NCBI GenBank assembly: GCA_937128505.1
Contig: CAKZMM010000008.1
Coordinates: 1-59,627, forward strand
Direction of reading: 5' to 3'
From: an uncultured Thermogutta sp.
Lineage (GTDB): Bacteria > Planctomycetota > Planctomycetia > Pirellulales > Thermoguttaceae
DNA: 59,627 nucleotides
The position numbers and the translations under genes are program-made. This document shows, one piece after another, positions 1-9,249 of this stretch. The stretch's first letter is position 1. Every line of letters starts with the position of its first letter. Under the pieces are notes generated by a model. That model searched no databases. It was not told the DNA's origin and saw nothing but the letters and a program-made list of their open reading frames with translations.

Positions 1-551
1 AGTCCCTCTTCAACTATTGGAGCGATTGTGTGTCACCTGAAGTTCTCAGGTGTTGCTACCGTGGTATGCAAATCGAGAAAAAGCGGCGCTATGCGCTTCG
101 GAAAAAACACGATGGGGCAAAAACCGCAGGAAAAGTTCCCCAAGATCCGGCGCCGGGAGGAATTGGCCAGTCTGCAAACACGAAGCACTCGTACGACCGA
201 TCTCCCGAGGCCTTGGGTGGGGTGTCTTCCCCCCGAGTAACGGTAAGATGTACTAATACGCGTAGGTAGTGATCTTACCTCCGTGTCTACTCCGCGAGTA
301 AAGGTAAGATCCTTCTACTTTATCGAGCATAACACCAATCAAAGGGTCTTCCCCGCGAGTGAAGGTAGGATGAATTCTGCCGTATTGGGCACCACTTTAG
401 CCCTCGGCGAAGTGTGATCTATCCCCCCAGACGCTGTGAGGGAAATTCGCAATAATCAGGACGATGGTCGCCCCCGCATTCCAATTTGCGTAACAAAACG
501 TTGAAGCTTGCCTCAAAACAGCCTTGCAACTGCCCGGTTAATCTGACCCGC
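1..551. other. Non-coding start of window, with hairpins and spaced repeats
   Basis: No credible gene is visible. The open frames in 28-269 have no recognisable motif and overlap each other in three frames. A short hairpin (CACCTGA 34-40 with TCAGGTG 46-52) and a 10-bp palindrome (147-156) are present, followed by the three spaced repeats annotated separately at 224-371. Confidence 0.6.
224..371. repeat. Three 26-bp direct repeats with exact 61-bp period (CRISPR-like)
   Basis: Copies lie at 224-249, 285-310 and 346-371. They align without gaps, and each pair differs at 4 of 26 positions. The third copy begins GTCTTCCCCGCG, which matches the start of many type I-E CRISPR repeats, and the 61-bp period equals the usual I-E repeat plus spacer. 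The two 35-bp intervals are unlike each other. An inverted repeat (GATCTTACCT 271-280 with AGGTAAGATC 302-311) links the first interval to copy 2. The copies are diverged and no cas gene is nearby, so a decayed array or an unrelated spaced repeat are both possible. Confidence 0.6.
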
Positions 552-3500
552 TTAATTTGAAGGCTTCGAGGGATCGGGAGCTGCTTCACTCGGCGGAGCA
601 AGACTTTCAGAGTCCGGGCGACTTTGCGCCGTGGCTGCCTGCCCCTCGGCGAGTTCTGAGCCGGTAGCCGCTCTCACATTGGCTTCGGAGGTCACCCCTT
701 CATCCGGTTTTTGAGCCGCCGGCGGGGCGCTGATTGTGGGCGAAGTCTCGACAGGCTGCGCTGAAGCTTTTTCCGACTCAGTACGTTGCTTTTCTTGCTG
801 CCCGGAATCTGGCTTACTCGTGGCAGCCGGTGATGCGGCCGACTGAGTCAGCCCTTGCTCCTGCGATTCCTTGATCCGGAAAAACTGCGCTAATTCCGAA
901 AAACTGCGCATGGGCCTTTTACCCCGGAGGACAGCCTCCGAAAGCCGCGGAAGTTCTTGGGCACGCTTGGTTCGCGGAGGCTGCCTTCGCTCAGGCGGCG
1001 GACTGGGGGCCGCACGTTCAGGCTCCGAAGGCATGTATCGGGCCGGTGCTGGTGGGCTTTCGGCCGGCTCAACAGAACCAGCTCCCGCGGCCTGCTCGGT
1101 CGCAGAACCGCTGACGGCGGAAGCAGCCGCTGGGACCTCAGCCTCAGGAGAAACCCTGCCCACAGGCCTCGACGATGGCGCACCGCGTTTCCCTTCCCGG
1201 GGAGCTCGACCGCCTTCCCGCCGTTTGGATTCGCCTGGGGGTCTTCCTACCTGTTTCCGCGGCTCCTGAGCGCGTCCCCGGGGCGTTCCCGGCGGAATCA
1301 TGGTCAGAGAGACTCGATTCCGTTGGCGATCCACATCCAGCACCCAGACCCGCACCCAGCAGCCGATGTCCACAACCTCGTATGGATCTTTCACATAGCG
1401 CGTCGAAAGCGCGCTGATGTGGACAAGGCCGGTAGTCGGAAGACCGAAATCCACGAATGCACCAAAGTCCACAATGTTGGCGACTTTACCGCAAAGTTCC
1501 ATCCCAGGTTTCAAATCGCTGAGCTTCAAAACCCCTTGGCGGAAAATCGGGCCCGGGAAATCTTCCCGCGGATCGTGCCCAGGTCGGGCAAGCTGCGACA
1601 AAAGATCCTTGACCAACAGTTCTCCGACCTCCAATCGCTTCGTCAGTTCGTCGAGCTTCGCATGCCGAATAACCTCGCGAAGTTTTTTTGCGCGCTCCTT
1701 GTCGCGAAGGTCCTCGACGGAAAAGCCCAGCAACTCGAGCAAGCGAGTGGCCACGGGATAGCTTTCCGGATGGATCGAGGTGCCATCCAGCGGGTTATCG
1801 CCGTCGGGAATGAAGAGGAAGCCGGCCGCCTGCACGAAGGTTGCATCTCCAATACCTGGCACTTGGCGAAGTTGCTCCCGGTTGCGGAACGGCCCGTTCT
1901 GTTGCCGATAGGCGTAAATCCCTTTCGCCGTCAGTTGGTTGAGGCCCGAAACGTACCGCAGGAGCGAAATGCTCGCCGTGTTGACGTTTACCCCGACAAA
2001 ATTGACACACGATTCCACCACTTGGTCGAGGGCGGCCCGCAATTGCACCGGCTTAATGTCATGCTGGTAAAGTCCCACGCCTAGGTTTGCCGGATCGATT
2101 TTCACCAGTTCGCTGAGGGGATCGAGCAAACGTCGCCCGATGGAAATCGCACTCCGCACCTCCGGGGGCAGATCGGGAAATTCCTCTCGACCGATCGCAC
2201 TGACCGAATAAGAGCTACTGCCGGCTTCGTCGACGATTACGTAGGAAATTTGCTTATCTTTCAGTGGGCCAGCAATCAGCCCACTAATCCAATACTCCAC
2301 CTGGCGCGAGCCGGTCCCGTTGCCAATTGCGATCAGAGTCAGCCCCAGCCGGTTCACCCAATCGCAAACCAATTCCCGCGCAGCTCCGCGCTCCGTGGAA
2401 GGCCCTACCAAAAAGATTTTGCCATGTTCCAACAGATTTCCGAATTCATCCAAGGCCACTACCGGACAACCGCTGCGAATCCCCGGATCGATCGCCAACA
2501 CTCGGCGGTTTCGTACCGGCGGCTGCAACAGCAGGTCACGCAAGTTCCGCGCAAAAACTTTCAGCACGTGCGCCTCGGCACGCTCCAGCAGTTCCCGCAT
2601 CAATTCCCGTTCCAAAGCCGGTAGCAAAAGCCGGGTCAACGCGTCGCGGAGGCAACCCCGTAAAAAGACGGCATGGGGATGATCGGCCGGGACACACATC
2701 GTCTCTGCCGCTTCATACAGAGCAGTGGTTTCATATTCGAGCTTGACGCGGAGAACACCGAGCCGTTGTCCGCGGTGAATCGCCAAGACACGATGGGCCG
2801 GTATGGTTGTGAGCTTTTCGCGGAAATCGAAATAATCGGCGAATTCTTGGCGACGCTTTTCTTGGGAATCGAGACGCCCTTTGCCCCTACCTGCTTGAGG
2901 CCTTTCCACCTTCTTTGCCGGCGGCGCTGCGGCAGTTGCAGGGGGTGCTACCCTTTCCGCGGTAGGCTCGGTGGTGGCTTCATCGGTCAAGACCGTCTCC
3001 TCGGCGAGAGCATCCCCGGCTTCCAGCGAAGCTGCCTCCTGGGTCTCCACGGGCGCCAAATCGGCTGAAGGGACCTCTCCGATCGGAGAAAGAGCCTCCT
3101 CCGCCAAAGGAGGAAAACTAGCTGCTTCTGCGATGGCCTCTGCGGCCCCATCTGTGGCTGCTTCCGCACCTTCCGCCTGCCTCTGCCTCTCTTCAGAAGG
3201 CATCTGCGGTGAGGTGATGTCCGACGAAGTGCCCGAGGAAGCCATTTCCTGTGATGTGGTGAACGCCTCGGGGGCCGTTACCCCCTCAATATGAGGAAGC
3301 TCGGGTTGCACGGCCGAATCTTGCGCAGTGACTACATTCTGCACTGTGACCACATCTGAGGCTTCGGCAGCAACTTCTGCCTCCTGGGTAGTTGGTGAAA
3401 GCTCGCCCGGGGCCAGCTCTTCCGTTGACTTACTCACGCCCGACTCTACCGGAGGAAGTTCCGTCTCGATAACCGGCTGTGCCACCCCGGGTTTTTCCTC

Positions 3501-5537
3501 GGTAACCGCCGGGGTCTCTATCTCGGGCTTATCGGAGCCGGCCTCGGACGGGGTTTCTCCGGTTGGAACATCCGTGGTGCCCGCCTGTCCCGAGTCCACA
3601 GCCATAGAAGCCAGCTCCCCGGACATGGCTTCCGGTAAGTCAGCCTGAGCTCGCTCACCCGAAAACTCCGCCGAAGCAGGTGAGTGCACTTCACTGAATT
3701 CTTCGCGAGGAGGGCCTTGGGGGGAGTGGCCGTCTGCCCCCTCGCTGCTGCCGTTACCGTTTCCTTCATCCTCGGGCTCCAAATCCGGCGGATCAATGTG
3801 CCCCCCGTTGCCATTCCCGTTACCTTCATCGTCCTCATGCTGGTCGGAATCCGGCCCCAGGACCGACCCAGCACCCTTTTCCCCACACTCAATCGGCTCC
3901 GTGCCCTTGTCGGCACAATGATCAACCGGCTCCGTGTGCTTTTCGGCACAATCAATCGCCAGACCTTCTCCTTGAGGATCTGGGTCATGGAGCCTCTCAA
4001 GCTGCCCAGTGCTGCCACTTTCTGATTCCGTGGGGCTTGCGGGGGTTTTGGGCTCAGCATCTTTCAGCGTTTGCCCGGTGGTTCCCTCTAAACTTTGGTC
4101 CCCCTGTACTGTGGCAATTGATATACCGCTATCCTCCGCGGAAATAGCGGAAATATCTGAACCAGAATGCTCCTCATCTTTTCCAATACTGTAAGGATCT
4201 GCCCCGGCTTGATCGGCGGCTGCGGACACTTCGTCACTCGCTGGGGTCTCTGCCGGCCTAACCTCAACCTCAGTAGTGCTTTGATCTGTTTCCGAGTCTT
4301 GAGGCCCAGATTTCACCCCGGGAATTGCACTCACCGAAGTTTCGGGAGAAATCACCGCTGGGAGTGTCAGCTCCCAGGCCGGCACGGCCTCCGAGGGAAA
4401 CGTGGCGGCTACCGACGAGGCGGCAACCCAATCCAGATCCCCAGAAAGCTCTGGCCCGGAAACCACATGAGAAGAGGAAACCGTGCCCGAACCCACAACC
4501 CATTCGGAGCTTAACGGTTCACAACTCCCGGTGATTAACTGAGGAGCTGCCTCTGCCTCCGACGGCACCTGGCGTCCTTCATCTCCTGGAGCCGCCGCTA
4601 TGTCCTGCAAGTCGGAGCCTGTCGGCACAGCCGATGTTTCTCCGACCGTAAATTTCGCTTCTTTTTCCGGAGCTACCGAAGGTTCCGGTTCCCCCGTCGG
4701 TGTAGCCTCTGGAGTTTTTCCCGTCGCTGCCGATGAGCCCGGTTTCTCCTGCGGCGAACTGGTCAATTGTTGACCGCCACGGGACTGGGCAGAGACCGCG
4801 GCTTTCCCCCGACGAGCTCCCCACGAACCAGGACTCGCGGTCCCGGCAGCCGGGGCCGGTTGAGCCTCCCGCGGTTTGCCAGTTGCAGTTGCCCTTTCTG
4901 AAGGAGCCATGGGTGGCGGAGGCGGGGGCGGCGCTGTTTCCGTGCGGGTGCTCACCAAAACCGCCATCTCATGGAGCATGTCCCGCAGTTTCTGCCGCAG
5001 ATCCGCTCGCTCGCTAAACTGCTCGGCTATGATGTGACCTGCTCCCGCCAGGGCGTCGGCCACATGGTGTACCCCCTTTTCCGCGCTTACAAAGTCCACC
5101 GCACGGGCATCCAGATCTGCACACTGCGGGGCGGCAGAAAGAACCTCCTCGGCCAACTTTTCCAGCCCTCTTGCCCGAGCCAGCGTGGCCAGGGTTTGCT
5201 TCTTAGGCTTGAAGGGTACATACAAGTCTTCTAGCCGGCTCGCACTATCGGCCGCCAGAATCGCCTGCTCCAATTCCGGCGTTAATTTCCCCTGGGCCTC
5301 GATCGATCGAAGAATCGTTTGCTTCCGCTCGGCTAAAAGCCTTAGGCTACTGAGTCGGGACTGAATCTGCCGAATTCGCTCCTCGTCCAGTCCCCCCGTT
5401 TGGTCGCGCCGAAACCTCGTGATAAACGGAACGGTATTGCCCCGTTCCAACAAATCGATGACCGCTGCGACCTGCCATAGCTCCGCATCGATGCCCCGGG
5501 CAATGTCCCGGATGTCTATAGCGACCGGCTTGACCAT
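552..5537 (-). CDS. tex: Tex-family RNA-binding protein with a giant low-complexity insertion
   Basis: Tex is a cytoplasmic nucleic-acid-binding accessory factor of transcription. The conserved parts are in order: the N-terminal Tex helical region (about 1-195, with FITRFRRDQTGGLDE and RLEDLYVPFKPKKQT), the remaining core from about 890 (FADYFDF, IPAHRVLAIHRG), a YqgF-like RNase H fold from about 1009 (VLAIDPGIRSG, VDEAGSSSYSVSA), a helix-hairpin-helix near 1222 (VPGIGDATFVQAAGFL) and an S1 domain at about 1340-1412 (GKVANIVDFGAFVDFG). Between the first two blocks, at residues about 200-880, lies an insertion rich in Glu, Ser, Ala, Thr and Pro. It includes a Pro run, GNGNGNGG repeats and a Cys-containing repeat. 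A second Pro/Ala/Ser/Glu-rich tail follows S1 (1413-1661). Ordinary Tex is near 770 residues, so this is more than twice the usual length. The frame is open throughout, which argues against a sequencing error. It appears monocistronic. Confidence 0.93.
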   Translation of the reverse strand: MVKPVAIDIRDIARGIDAELWQVAAVIDLLERGNTVPFITRFRRDQTGGLDEERIRQIQSRLSSLRLLAERKQTILRSIEAQGKLTPELEQAILAADSASRLEDLYVPFKPKKQTLATLARARGLEKLAEEVLSAAPQCADLDARAVDFVSAEKGVHHVADALAGAGHIIAEQFSERADLRQKLRDMLHEMAVLVSTRTETAPPPPPPPMAPSERATATGKPREAQPAPAAGTASPGSWGARRGKAAVSAQSRGGQQLTSSPQEKPGSSAATGKTPEATPTGEPEPSVAPEKEAKFTVGETSAVPTGSDLQDIAAAPGDEGRQVPSEAEAAPQLITGSCEPLSSEWVVGSGTVSSSHVVSGPELSGDLDWVAASSVAATFPSEAVPAWELTLPAVISPETSVSAIPGVKSGPQDSETDQSTTEVEVRPAETPASDEVSAAADQAGADPYSIGKDEEHSGSDISAISAEDSGISIATVQGDQSLEGTTGQTLKDAEPKTPASPTESESGSTGQLERLHDPDPQGEGLAIDCAEKHTEPVDHCADKGTEPIECGEKGAGSVLGPDSDQHEDDEGNGNGNGGHIDPPDLEPEDEGNGNGSSEGADGHSPQGPPREEFSEVHSPASAEFSGERAQADLPEAMSGELASMAVDSGQAGTTDVPTGETPSEAGSDKPEIETPAVTEEKPGVAQPVIETELPPVESGVSKSTEELAPGELSPTTQEAEVAAEASDVVTVQNVVTAQDSAVQPELPHIEGVTAPEAFTTSQEMASSGTSSDITSPQMPSEERQRQAEGAEAATDGAAEAIAEAASFPPLAEEALSPIGEVPSADLAPVETQEAASLEAGDALAEETVLTDEATTEPTAERVAPPATAAAPPAKKVERPQAGRGKGRLDSQEKRRQEFADYFDFREKLTTIPAHRVLAIHRGQRLGVLRVKLEYETTALYEAAETMCVPADHPHAVFLRGCLRDALTRLLLPALERELMRELLERAEAHVLKVFARNLRDLLLQPPVRNRRVLAIDPGIRSGCPVVALDEFGNLLEHGKIFLVGPSTERGAARELVCDWVNRLGLTLIAIGNGTGSRQVEYWISGLIAGPLKDKQISYVIVDEAGSSSYSVSAIGREEFPDLPPEVRSAISIGRRLLDPLSELVKIDPANLGVGLYQHDIKPVQLRAALDQVVESCVNFVGVNVNTASISLLRYVSGLNQLTAKGIYAYRQQNGPFRNREQLRQVPGIGDATFVQAAGFLFIPDGDNPLDGTSIHPESYPVATRLLELLGFSVEDLRDKERAKKLREVIRHAKLDELTKRLEVGELLVKDLLSQLARPGHDPREDFPGPIFRQGVLKLSDLKPGMELCGKVANIVDFGAFVDFGLPTTGLVHISALSTRYVKDPYEVVDIGCWVRVWVLDVDRQRNRVSLTMIPPGTPRGRAQEPRKQVGRPPGESKRREGGRAPREGKRGAPSSRPVGRVSPEAEVPAAASAVSGSATEQAAGAGSVEPAESPPAPARYMPSEPERAAPSPPPERRQPPRTKRAQELPRLSEAVLRGKRPMRSFSELAQFFRIKESQEQGLTQSAASPAATSKPDSGQQEKQRTESEKASAQPVETSPTISAPPAAQKPDEGVTSEANVRAATGSELAEGQAATAQSRPDSESLAPPSEAAPDPSKPSN

Positions 5538-6964
5538 ATAGGACCTTAAAATGCCTCAAAAGCAAGTTAAAGATAGAACAAAACCAATCCTAACTTTTTC
5601 GCCCTCAAAAACCCGACTTTTCCGCGAGTAAACACCAAAATTCGTGAGAACCACGGATCAATAAACGCCGCAGTTTCAAGTCGTAGAACGACAGGTTTGC
5701 CGTGCACACCAATCCCCCGCATAACCCCGCAAAGCCGCTCCGTTTCCAGACGGCCGTCCGCTACTTTTAGCCGGCAGCCGAACCGAAAACACTTATTTTC
5801 CAAAAAAAAACCAATCCGTCTACGGTAGCGAAAAGCATTCACTTGGAGGTCAATCGTTGGTGGACCCGCTCCGCCGCCTGCATCGCCACTTCAAGTCATC
5901 CCCTTTTGCCGGGTTTCGCTGGACACCACGGGCTCGAAAGTGATCCTACCGGCTGCGGTGGCTCACCGAACCCCTTCAATTCGACCTGTTTTCCTTGGCA
6001 AATGCGCAGTCTACACACGAAAACGAAGGGCCTAGGTTCCACACTGACCTTTGGCCTCGATTTCAAGGTTACCCGGTCAAACGAATTAATCGGACGAGCC
6101 GGAGTTGCCGATAGAAAAGGCACCTAAGGAATACAAAGCTCGGACGAACCCGAATTTTAAATTTCTCAGGGGTATTTCGAGCTTTTAGATCAACTTGCAA
6201 AAGTTTATGCAGACTGAGTGCACAATTTGGATCGCTTCTTTAATTTTTGTGGACCGGTTGGGCTAACAATCCACTCAGGGATAAAGCTACACCGTTGCGT
6301 AACTTGTTCCGAAAATGGCGATCGCGCCAACTTATCGACCCTAGTTTGTTAGGTTGATGACGATTGACATCTGACTATAACCAATACTTATATTTAGTGC
6401 AAACAAAAGTTATAAACCACGTTGTCCGATTCGCTATCAAAGGGAAAAACGTGGTTTCGGATAAGGATAGATAAAACGCTAGCACAAAAACCCGGCAAAC
6501 TGCGAGGGGGAAGCTATCAGAGCCAAAGCATTGCTTCATTAAAACGACAAAGATTAGAAATTTTTTAGCTACACTCCTGTGGCACAAGAGGCTGCCTGCT
6601 AACGTCGCAGGGAAAGTCGGAAAAAACAACGGACAAAACAAAATTAAACCGTAACCTTGAGAGGGGAACAAAAACCGGGAGTAAAAACCTCAGATTCCGT
6701 CCCCGCCGCGCAATCGAAGCTCTGCCGAACGGCCAAATTGATCACGTGGCCGCATCGCCGTGCGCCGCGACTCCCCATCTACCACGAGCCAAACCCAATG
6801 GAGGCACATGTTCGGTAAGGAGCTTCAACAAGTGTTTAATCGGAGTCGCGAGATTCACGCACGGCGAAAGTTCGGAAAGTCAACAAAAACAGGTACATGA
6901 CGGCTCCAAAGAACATCGGATAACTAGACTTTTCGGCAGTGAGTGCAGTAGTCAGGACCGAACG
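5538..6964. other. 1.4-kb stretch without a recognised gene
   Basis: Open frames at 5567-5842 (minus), 5843-6127 (plus) and 6375-6671 (minus) show no motif or ribosome binding site and look like chance. The part from about 6130 to 6680 is visibly richer in A and T than the flanking genes. The promoter of tex should lie at the low-coordinate end, but I cannot place it. Confidence 0.5.
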
Positions 6965-7204
6965 ATGAACGCTCCGCAACTTCGTATCTACTATGGCCCG
7001 CCTGCAAGCTGCGACCAAGAGCAACCGTATGTCGAACGCGAAGAGGTTCGCGTAGCCCTCGGCGATATCCTGCCCGCGCTGGTGGATGCCTATCAAAGTC
7101 GGCGAGCGTGGCTGCGCGATTTCCAGGATGAGGAGGTCGTAATCTCCGCCGATCTGCACGAACTGATTCTTGCTTACCGATTCTATCGGCGTCCTTCCGC
7201 TTAA
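6965..7204 (+). CDS. Small hypothetical protein (79 aa)
   Basis: A 79-residue soluble protein beginning MNAPQLRIYYGPP and ending YRFYRRPSA, with balanced charged and hydrophobic residues typical of a folded protein (EEVRVALGDILPALVDAYQ, DEEVVISADLHELILAY). No signal peptide or catalytic motif is seen. The frame stays open upstream to 6746, but that extension is low in structure, so the ATG at 6965 is preferred although no strong Shine-Dalgarno sequence precedes it. It lies between tex and argG, convergent with argG. I do not recognise its function. The coding call rests on composition alone. Confidence 0.55.
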   Translation: MNAPQLRIYYGPPASCDQEQPYVEREEVRVALGDILPALVDAYQSRRAWLRDFQDEEVVISADLHELILAYRFYRRPSA

Positions 7205-7562
7205 ACCCCGAAGGCACGCTCGGCCCATTCGCGCCTTGCCAAATTCGCGCTTTATCAGAATCCAAATCCCGGGGGCAAAAAACTCATCTTCTGACGCTGT
7301 TGCGCCCCAAGTTGCAACCGGCCGAAAAGGAAAAGGGGTTGCAACGAGAAGCTCATCCGGCAAGACTATCCCCCGGTTCGCCTTATTTTACGCTTCGGTT
7401 TGCCCCCCAACCTTACCTCCACCTTCCCTTTCGGTTCAAACTTGAAAGGGGACACGATCATCCGTGCAAAGCGGGCAAAACCCGCTAGCCTTTTGGCGTT
7501 CGCCGTTGGCTTGGTAATAGTCGCTCCGGCCCGGGCGGAAAGCATCCGCACTACGTTCGAAA
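7205..7562. other. Intergenic stretch between convergent genes
   Basis: Nothing recognisable is seen. It separates the 3' ends of the small hypothetical protein and argG, and no clear intrinsic terminator with a T tract is visible. Confidence 0.4.
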
Positions 7563-8777
7563 TCAGAAATCGCGGGGATGAATTCTGGCAAACACCCGAA
7601 TCGGCAGCCCCTGGATGCGTAAGAAACCTTCGGCATCCGTTTGATCATAATCGCCGCCGGCCTCCATCGTAGCCAAGCCCGCGTCGTAAAGGCTGCACGG
7701 ACTGCTGCGCTCCACGACGATGAGGTTCCCCTTGAAAAGCCGCAGCTTTACCTGGCCGGTGACCGGCTTTTGCGCCTCCCTGATGAACGCCATAAGCGCA
7801 TCCATCTTCGGATGGTACCAAAACCCATAGTAAACCATCTCCGCCACCTCGGGTGCCAGGCGGTCGCAAAGATGGAGCAAGTCGCGATCGAGGGTCAGTT
7901 GCTCAAGTACTCGATGAGCGAAATAAAGGATCGTCATCCCGGGCGCCTCATACACCCCCCGGCTTTTCATGCCCACGAAGCGGTTCTCTACCATATCGAT
8001 CCGCCCAATCCCATGGCGCCCTCCGATCTCGTTAAGTGTCCGCACTAATTCAAAAGCCCCGAGCCTGTGCCCGTTCACGGAGACCGGTCGCCCTTGTTCG
8101 AACGACACCTCAATCACTTCCGGCTTGTCGGGTGCTTCCTCCGGGGAAACGGTCATCCCGAATTGAACGAGGTCTACCCCGCAGACGCCGAGATCCTCCA
8201 ACTTCCCGGCTTCATAGCTGATATGCAGACAGTTTTCGTCGGAGCTGTACGGCCTTTCGACCGAAGCTTTGATGGGAATTCCGTGCTTTTCGCAGTATTC
8301 GATCATCTCGCGGCGGCCTGGGAACTGCTGGCGAAAACTCGGCATCCGCCACGGCGCAATAACCTTAATTCGGGGATTGAGGGCCTCAGCCACCAGTTGA
8401 AAACGGCATTGATCATTCCCTTTGCCGGTAGCTCCATGGGCGAAGGCATCCGCCCCTACTTCCCGCCCCACCTGGAGGCACTTGCGGGCAATAAGGGGAC
8501 GGGCAATCGACGTTCCCAGCAAATACATCCCCTCGTATTTGGCCTGCCACTGGAGAATGGGAAAGGCAAAATCGCGGCACAACTCTTCGCGCGCATCCAC
8601 AAGCCGGGCAGAAGCCGCACCCAGACGTTCTGCTTTCCGCAAGATTGCCTCGCGGTCTTCGCACGGCTGACCCAGGTCCACATACACGGCGTGCACCTGG
8701 TGCCCTTGCTCGACCAACCACCGCAGGATCACGGTTGTGTCTAACCCGCCGGAATATGCCAAAACACAACAGGCCAT
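7563..8777 (-). CDS. argG: Argininosuccinate synthase
   Basis: Joins citrulline and aspartate with ATP to make argininosuccinate, the penultimate step of arginine synthesis in the cytoplasm. The N-terminal ATP pyrophosphatase loop is AYSGGLDTT. Other family blocks are GTSIARPLIAR, HGATGKGNDQCRF, ERPYSSDENCLHISYEAG, NEIGGRHGIGRIDMVENR, KSRGVYEAPG and the C-terminal SSPCSLYDAGLATM. The start is placed at 8777 (MACCVLAYSGG). AGGGAG stands 7 bases before this ATG, and the 404-residue product matches the family length, whereas the longer frame from 8807 adds ten residues before the conserved start. It stands alone, with no other arginine genes nearby. Confidence 0.96.
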   Translation of the reverse strand: MACCVLAYSGGLDTTVILRWLVEQGHQVHAVYVDLGQPCEDREAILRKAERLGAASARLVDAREELCRDFAFPILQWQAKYEGMYLLGTSIARPLIARKCLQVGREVGADAFAHGATGKGNDQCRFQLVAEALNPRIKVIAPWRMPSFRQQFPGRREMIEYCEKHGIPIKASVERPYSSDENCLHISYEAGKLEDLGVCGVDLVQFGMTVSPEEAPDKPEVIEVSFEQGRPVSVNGHRLGAFELVRTLNEIGGRHGIGRIDMVENRFVGMKSRGVYEAPGMTILYFAHRVLEQLTLDRDLLHLCDRLAPEVAEMVYYGFWYHPKMDALMAFIREAQKPVTGQVKLRLFKGNLIVVERSSPCSLYDAGLATMEAGGDYDQTDAEGFLRIQGLPIRVFARIHPRDF

Positions 8778-9249
8778 ACCAATCTCCCTGAACAAGTTCC
8801 GTTGCATGCAAAGTAAAGCGGCTCAAAACCTCGGTCCCAATTTTGCGAAATCCTGCTCGATTTGCCTAGGGGAGGCCGCACCCGTTTTAGGGAGAGGACC
8901 GCGCGGTGGTTTACGGATCGTAGGTTTTGACGGGCCACACACCCCGAACCATAATCAAACGGAGGCTAAGGTACCCCTTTTTCGCCAAAGTTGCCCTGAT
9001 TTCGAGCTTTTTGCCGTGGCGACGCCGCAATTTAAGCACCCGAGAATACTTGAATTTTCGAGGGCGAAATCTTTTTTCCGCCCGGACGAGACGGGCATCG
9101 ATCGAGGCCATGCTCGGCGGGCAACGGGCGAATAAAAATAATAATGGATTTGGCCGCGTTTGCTCTTGCCACCATTGGCCTTGAAGCCGTGCTTTGCCGG
9201 ATGATCTTTCGAGCTCAAAAAGCGATCCTAAAGCCGGAGGGAAGAACCG
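8778..9249. other. Divergent intergenic region between argG and the glycosidase gene
   Basis: It must carry the promoters of argG (leftward) and of the glycosidase (rightward). An AT-rich run lies at about 9133-9148. No operator, ARG-box-like palindrome or riboswitch was recognised. Confidence 0.4.

Noticed and set aside
224-371. A functional CRISPR array
   Set aside because: Only three copies, all diverged, second half of the repeat not palindromic, and no cas gene anywhere in the window. Kept only as a CRISPR-like repeat.
957-2084. 375-residue plus-strand frame inside tex
   Set aside because: Antisense to the conserved Tex core. No ribosome site or domain.
5567-5842. 91-residue minus-strand frame upstream of tex
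   Set aside because: No recognisable domain, no ribosome site, and it would sit in the expected tex promoter region.
8778-8807. Upstream start for argG adding ten residues
   Set aside because: The conserved N-terminus begins at Met11 of that frame, which has its own AGGGAG ribosome site.
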